Shown piece by piece: positions 5,515 to 8,169 of a stretch of DNA of 8,169 bases. This DNA is from CAG-273 sp963560005. GTDB taxonomy: Bacteria; Bacillota; Clostridia; TANB77; CAG-508. The DNA lies in the NCBI GenBank assembly GCA_963560005.1, contig CAUWNG010000075.1:1-8169 (forward strand), in the 5' to 3' direction. Each line of letters opens with the position of its first letter. The stretch's first letter is position 1. The translations under genes and the position numbers were made by a program. Below the pieces are notes generated by a model. It ran no database searches. It saw only the letters and a list, made by a program, of their open reading frames with translations, and had not been told where the DNA came from.

Positions 5515-7431
5515 ATGAATTTATTAATAACAGAAAAACCATCAGTTGCTATGGAATTTGGGAAAGCTTTAAAAATAAATACAGCAAGGAAAAATGGTTA
5601 TTTAGAGGCAGATAATTGGATAATAACATGGTGTGTAGGACATTTAGTAACTATGTCATATCCAGAAAAATATGATGAGAAATATAAATTGTGGAGATTA
5701 GATACACTTCCTTTTATGCCTAAAGAATATAAATATGAAGTAATTTCAAGTGTAGAAAAGCAATTTAATATTGTAAAAACTTTACTACTTAGAGAAGATG
5801 TAGATTGTATATATGTTGCAACTGACTCTGGAAGAGAAGGTGAATACATATATAGATTAGTAGAAAATCAAGTGGGAGTAAAAAATAAAAATAGAAAGAG
5901 AATTTGGATAGATTCGCAAACAGAAGAAGAAATAAAAAGGGGAATAGAAGAAGCAAAGGATTTATCGGAATATGATAGTTTATCTGATTCTGCCTATTTA
6001 AGAGCAAAAGAAGATTATTTAATAGGAATAAATTTTTCTAGGTTACTTACAATTATATATGGTAGAAGAACAGCAAAAGAATTGGAAGAAGAAAAGAGTG
6101 TTGCTATTTCAGTAGGACGTGTTATGACATGTGTATTAGGAATGGTAGTAGAAAGAGAACGAGAAATAAGAAATTTTGTAAAAACACCATATTATAAAAT
6201 AGTTGGAGAATTTGGAAATAATGAATCATCATTTAATGCAGAATGGAAAGTAACAGAAAATTCAAAGTTTAATGGTTCAAATAAATTATATAATGAATCT
6301 GGTTTTAAAAAAGAAAATGATGCAAAAGATTTTGTAATATCACTTCAAGAAAAAAAAGCAGTAATTTCAGAAATTAAGAAATCAAAAGTGAAAGAAAATG
6401 CACCTTTATTATTTAATTTAGCAGAAATTCAAAATGAATGTACAAAAAGGTTTAAAATAAAACCAGATGAAACTTTGGAAGTTATACAAAATTTATATGA
6501 AAAAAAACTAGTTACATATCCTAGAACTGATGCAAGAGTACTTTCTACAGCAGTTGCAAAAGTTATTTCTAAAAACTTAAATGGAATAGCTAAAGGATAT
6601 AAAGATGCAGAAATAGAAGGATATATAAACAAAATGGTAGAAGAAAAATATTCTACTAATTTATTAAAAACAAAATATGTAAATGATAGTAAAATAACTG
6701 ATCATTATGCTATAATACCCACAGGTCAAGGATATGAAAATTTTGATAAATTACCAGAATTACATAAACAAATATATAAAGTTATAGTAAAAAGGTTCTT
6801 GTGTATTTTTTATCCACCAGCAGAATTTAATAAAGTAAATGTAACAATTAATGTAGAAAATGAAAGCTTTTTTGCATCTGGAAAAGTTTGTATAAAGTCT
6901 GGATATTTAGAAATAGTAAAAAATAAAGATAACAATAAAAATGAACAAGAAGAAAATACAAACAATTTAGATATATTAAATAAACTAAAAAAAGGAGAAG
7001 AAATAGGAGTAGTAAATTACGAAATAAAGACATCCGAAACTACCCCACCTAGTAGATATAATTCTGGCTCAATAATATTGGCAATGGAGAATGCAGGAAA
7101 GTTAATAGAAGATGAAGAACTTAGGGAACAAATAAAAGGTGCAGGTATTGGAACAAGTGCAACTAGAGGAGAAATTATTAAAAAATTAGAAAGGATTAGT
7201 TATATACAAATCAATTCAAAAACGCAAATAGTTACTCCTACTATAAAAGGAGAAAAAATTTATGATGTTGTAAAAATATCTATGCCAGACATGCTAAATC
7301 CAAAACTAACTGCAAGTTGGGAAAAAGGATTAGAAATGGTTGCAAATAAAGAAATTGAGCCTCAAGAATTTATTACAAAATTAGAAAATTATATAAACAG
7401 TAAGATAAATAAACTAATAGTAAGATACTAA
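5515..7431 (+). CDS. topB: DNA topoisomerase III (type IA)
   Basis: A type IA topoisomerase that cuts one DNA strand through a 5'-phosphotyrosine and passes another strand, relaxing negative supercoils or decatenating. Numbering from 5515 (638 aa): Toprim start MNLLITEKPSVA with catalytic E7; TDSGREGEYIYR (103-114), where the second acidic position is Gly, as in Bacillus TopB (TDAGREGE); RAKEDYLIGINFSR (163-176); SVGRVMTCVLG (199-209); catalytic Y335 in VTYPRTD; DHYAIIPT (396-403); TTPPSRYNSGSIILAMEN (509-526); GAGIGTSATRGEIIKKL (542-558). In most relatives the GRV motif reads GRVQTPTL; here Q and P are M and C. The protein ends soon after the core, without the C-terminal zinc fingers of TopA or the long tail of Bacillus TopB. 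Topoisomerase I is excluded by the TopB-like Toprim and the missing zinc domain. An in-frame ATG at 5503 would add MEKS. Confidence 0.94.
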   Translation: MNLLITEKPSVAMEFGKALKINTARKNGYLEADNWIITWCVGHLVTMSYPEKYDEKYKLWRLDTLPFMPKEYKYEVISSVEKQFNIVKTLLLREDVDCIYVATDSGREGEYIYRLVENQVGVKNKNRKRIWIDSQTEEEIKRGIEEAKDLSEYDSLSDSAYLRAKEDYLIGINFSRLLTIIYGRRTAKELEEEKSVAISVGRVMTCVLGMVVEREREIRNFVKTPYYKIVGEFGNNESSFNAEWKVTENSKFNGSNKLYNESGFKKENDAKDFVISLQEKKAVISEIKKSKVKENAPLLFNLAEIQNECTKRFKIKPDETLEVIQNLYEKKLVTYPRTDARVLSTAVAKVISKNLNGIAKGYKDAEIEGYINKMVEEKYSTNLLKTKYVNDSKITDHYAIIPTGQGYENFDKLPELHKQIYKVIVKRFLCIFYPPAEFNKVNVTINVENESFFASGKVCIKSGYLEIVKNKDNNKNEQEENTNNLDILNKLKKGEEIGVVNYEIKTSETTPPSRYNSGSIILAMENAGKLIEDEELREQIKGAGIGTSATRGEIIKKLERISYIQINSKTQIVTPTIKGEKIYDVVKISMPDMLNPKLTASWEKGLEMVANKEIEPQEFITKLENYINSKINKLIVRY

Positions 7432-7453
7432 AAACTTTAAAACTTTTTAGTAT
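7425..7453. other. Perfect AT-rich inverted repeat at the topB stop
   Basis: ATACTAAAAA (7425-7434) and TTTTTAGTAT (7444-7453) are perfect 10-bp arms around a 9-nt loop. The topB stop (7429-7431) lies in the left arm, and the patatin AGGAG site (7455-7459) begins two bases after the right arm. Only one pair is G-C and no T tract follows, so it is not a convincing terminator; it could attenuate read-through, protect the mRNA end or influence ribosome access to the next gene. Confidence 0.5.
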
Positions 7454-7468
7454 TAGGAGAGTGATATT

Positions 7469-8169
7469 ATGAACATAGGTTTAGCCCTTTCGGGAGGAGG
7501 GGTAAAAGGAGCTACACATATTGGAGTTTTACAAGCATTAGAAGAAAATAGTATAAAAATTTCTTCAATTTCTGGTACAAGTATTGGAAGTATTGTAGCA
7601 AGTTTATATGCAATGGGATATACTACAGATGAAATGTTAAAGTTATTTAAATACTTTTCTAAAATAATATTAAAAACAGATCCAAAGTATTTAATATCAA
7701 ATATAAGAACTAAAAAGAGTATTTTAGGAGAAGGAATAATATCAGGTCAAGCAATAGAAGATGCTATAAACGAATGTGCTAAATTAAAGAATATAAAATA
7801 TATAAAAGATATTACAATGCCAATTTCAATTCCAACAGTAGATATAAAAACTGGAAAAGAAATAATATTTACAAATTCGGTTGTAAATGATAAATATATT
7901 TTAGAAATAGAAAAAGAAGGAGAATATTTAGCAAAAACTAAAGAAAATGCTCCTAAATATATTACAGATGTAGAAATAGGAAAAGCGGTTAGAGCAAGTT
8001 GTAGTTATCCTCTTGTGTTTTCGCCATTAGAATATGAAGATTATAAATTTGTGGATGGTGGAGTATTAAACAATATACCAGCAAATGAATTAAGAAACTT
8101 AGGAGCGGAAAAAGTAATAACAGTTAAATTTGGAATTACAGAAGCTCCAGATATAAAAGGCTCATTAGA
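7469..8169 (+). CDS. Patatin-like phospholipase (3' partial)
   Basis: A Ser-Asp dyad lipid acyl hydrolase of the patatin/RssA-like family, running off the right edge after 233 codons. The oxyanion-hole glycines are in SGGGVKG (residues 8-14), the nucleophile S38 is in GTSIG (36-40), and the catalytic D196 is in VDGG (195-198), followed by VLNNIPANELRNLGA, typical of bacterial members. RASCSYPLVFSPL (175-187) is the usual segment before the DGG motif. No signal peptide is visible, so it is probably cytoplasmic or membrane-associated; the substrate cannot be read from the sequence. The ATG at 7469 has AGGAG at 7455-7459 with 9-nt spacing. It follows topB by 37 bp and is probably read from the same transcript. 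All catalytic residues are inside the window, so only the C-terminal part is missing. Confidence 0.92.
   Translation, partial: MNIGLALSGGGVKGATHIGVLQALEENSIKISSISGTSIGSIVASLYAMGYTTDEMLKLFKYFSKIILKTDPKYLISNIRTKKSILGEGIISGQAIEDAINECAKLKNIKYIKDITMPISIPTVDIKTGKEIIFTNSVVNDKYILEIEKEGEYLAKTKENAPKYITDVEIGKAVRASCSYPLVFSPLEYEDYKFVDGGVLNNIPANELRNLGAEKVITVKFGITEAPDIKGSL

Noticed and set aside
5598..7033. Minus-strand open frames opposite topB
   Set aside because: Leu/Phe/Tyr-rich antisense shadows without ribosome binding sites or recognisable domains.
1..8169. Mollicutes-type code (TGA = Trp), suggested by the lack of TGA stops
   Set aside because: Trp is encoded by TGG in the conserved genes and no in-frame TGA is needed to read any of them; the set of stops is too small to conclude more.

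Overview
The window is very AT-rich, standard-code bacterial DNA. Tryptophan is read from TGG, and the real genes end in TAA or TAG. Strong AGGAGG-type ribosome binding sites, a ComEC-type metallo-hydrolase, a BofC-like protein, a zinc-finger Clp ATPase and a Firmicutes-style topoisomerase III together point to a low-GC Firmicute, most likely an uncultured or gut Clostridium-like member of Clostridia. No mobile element, CRISPR array, tRNA or rRNA was seen.

Layout: (1) 1-808, plus strand: the 3' part of comEC (DNA uptake), cut by the left edge. Its last ~37 codons are out of frame because of one apparent extra base near 697. (2) 881-1468, plus: a membrane-anchored protein with a BofC-type C-terminal domain. 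(3) 1503-1533: a hairpin terminator that works on both strands and separates this gene from the convergent genes. (4) 4431-1515, minus: a two-gene operon, a ClpE-like unfoldase (768 aa) followed 10 bp later by pgsA (phosphatidylglycerophosphate synthase). The promoter is at about 4475-4503, and a CtsR-like direct repeat covers its -35 box. (5) 4432-4637: a divergent intergenic region with a second promoter (extended -10 at 4601-4609) facing right. (6) 4638-8169, plus: a membrane-anchored protein of unknown function split by a one-base frameshift, then topB (topoisomerase III), then a patatin-like phospholipase cut by the right edge. These three are closely spaced and probably form one transcription unit.

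The genes are mostly housekeeping or stress genes: DNA uptake, protein quality control, phospholipid synthesis, DNA topology and lipid hydrolysis. I did not find a convincing new system. The points most worth checking are the two single-base frameshifts, the CtsR-like element with shortened spacing at the clp promoter, the unusual N-terminal architecture of the Clp ATPase, and the C/H pairs in the BofC-like protein.
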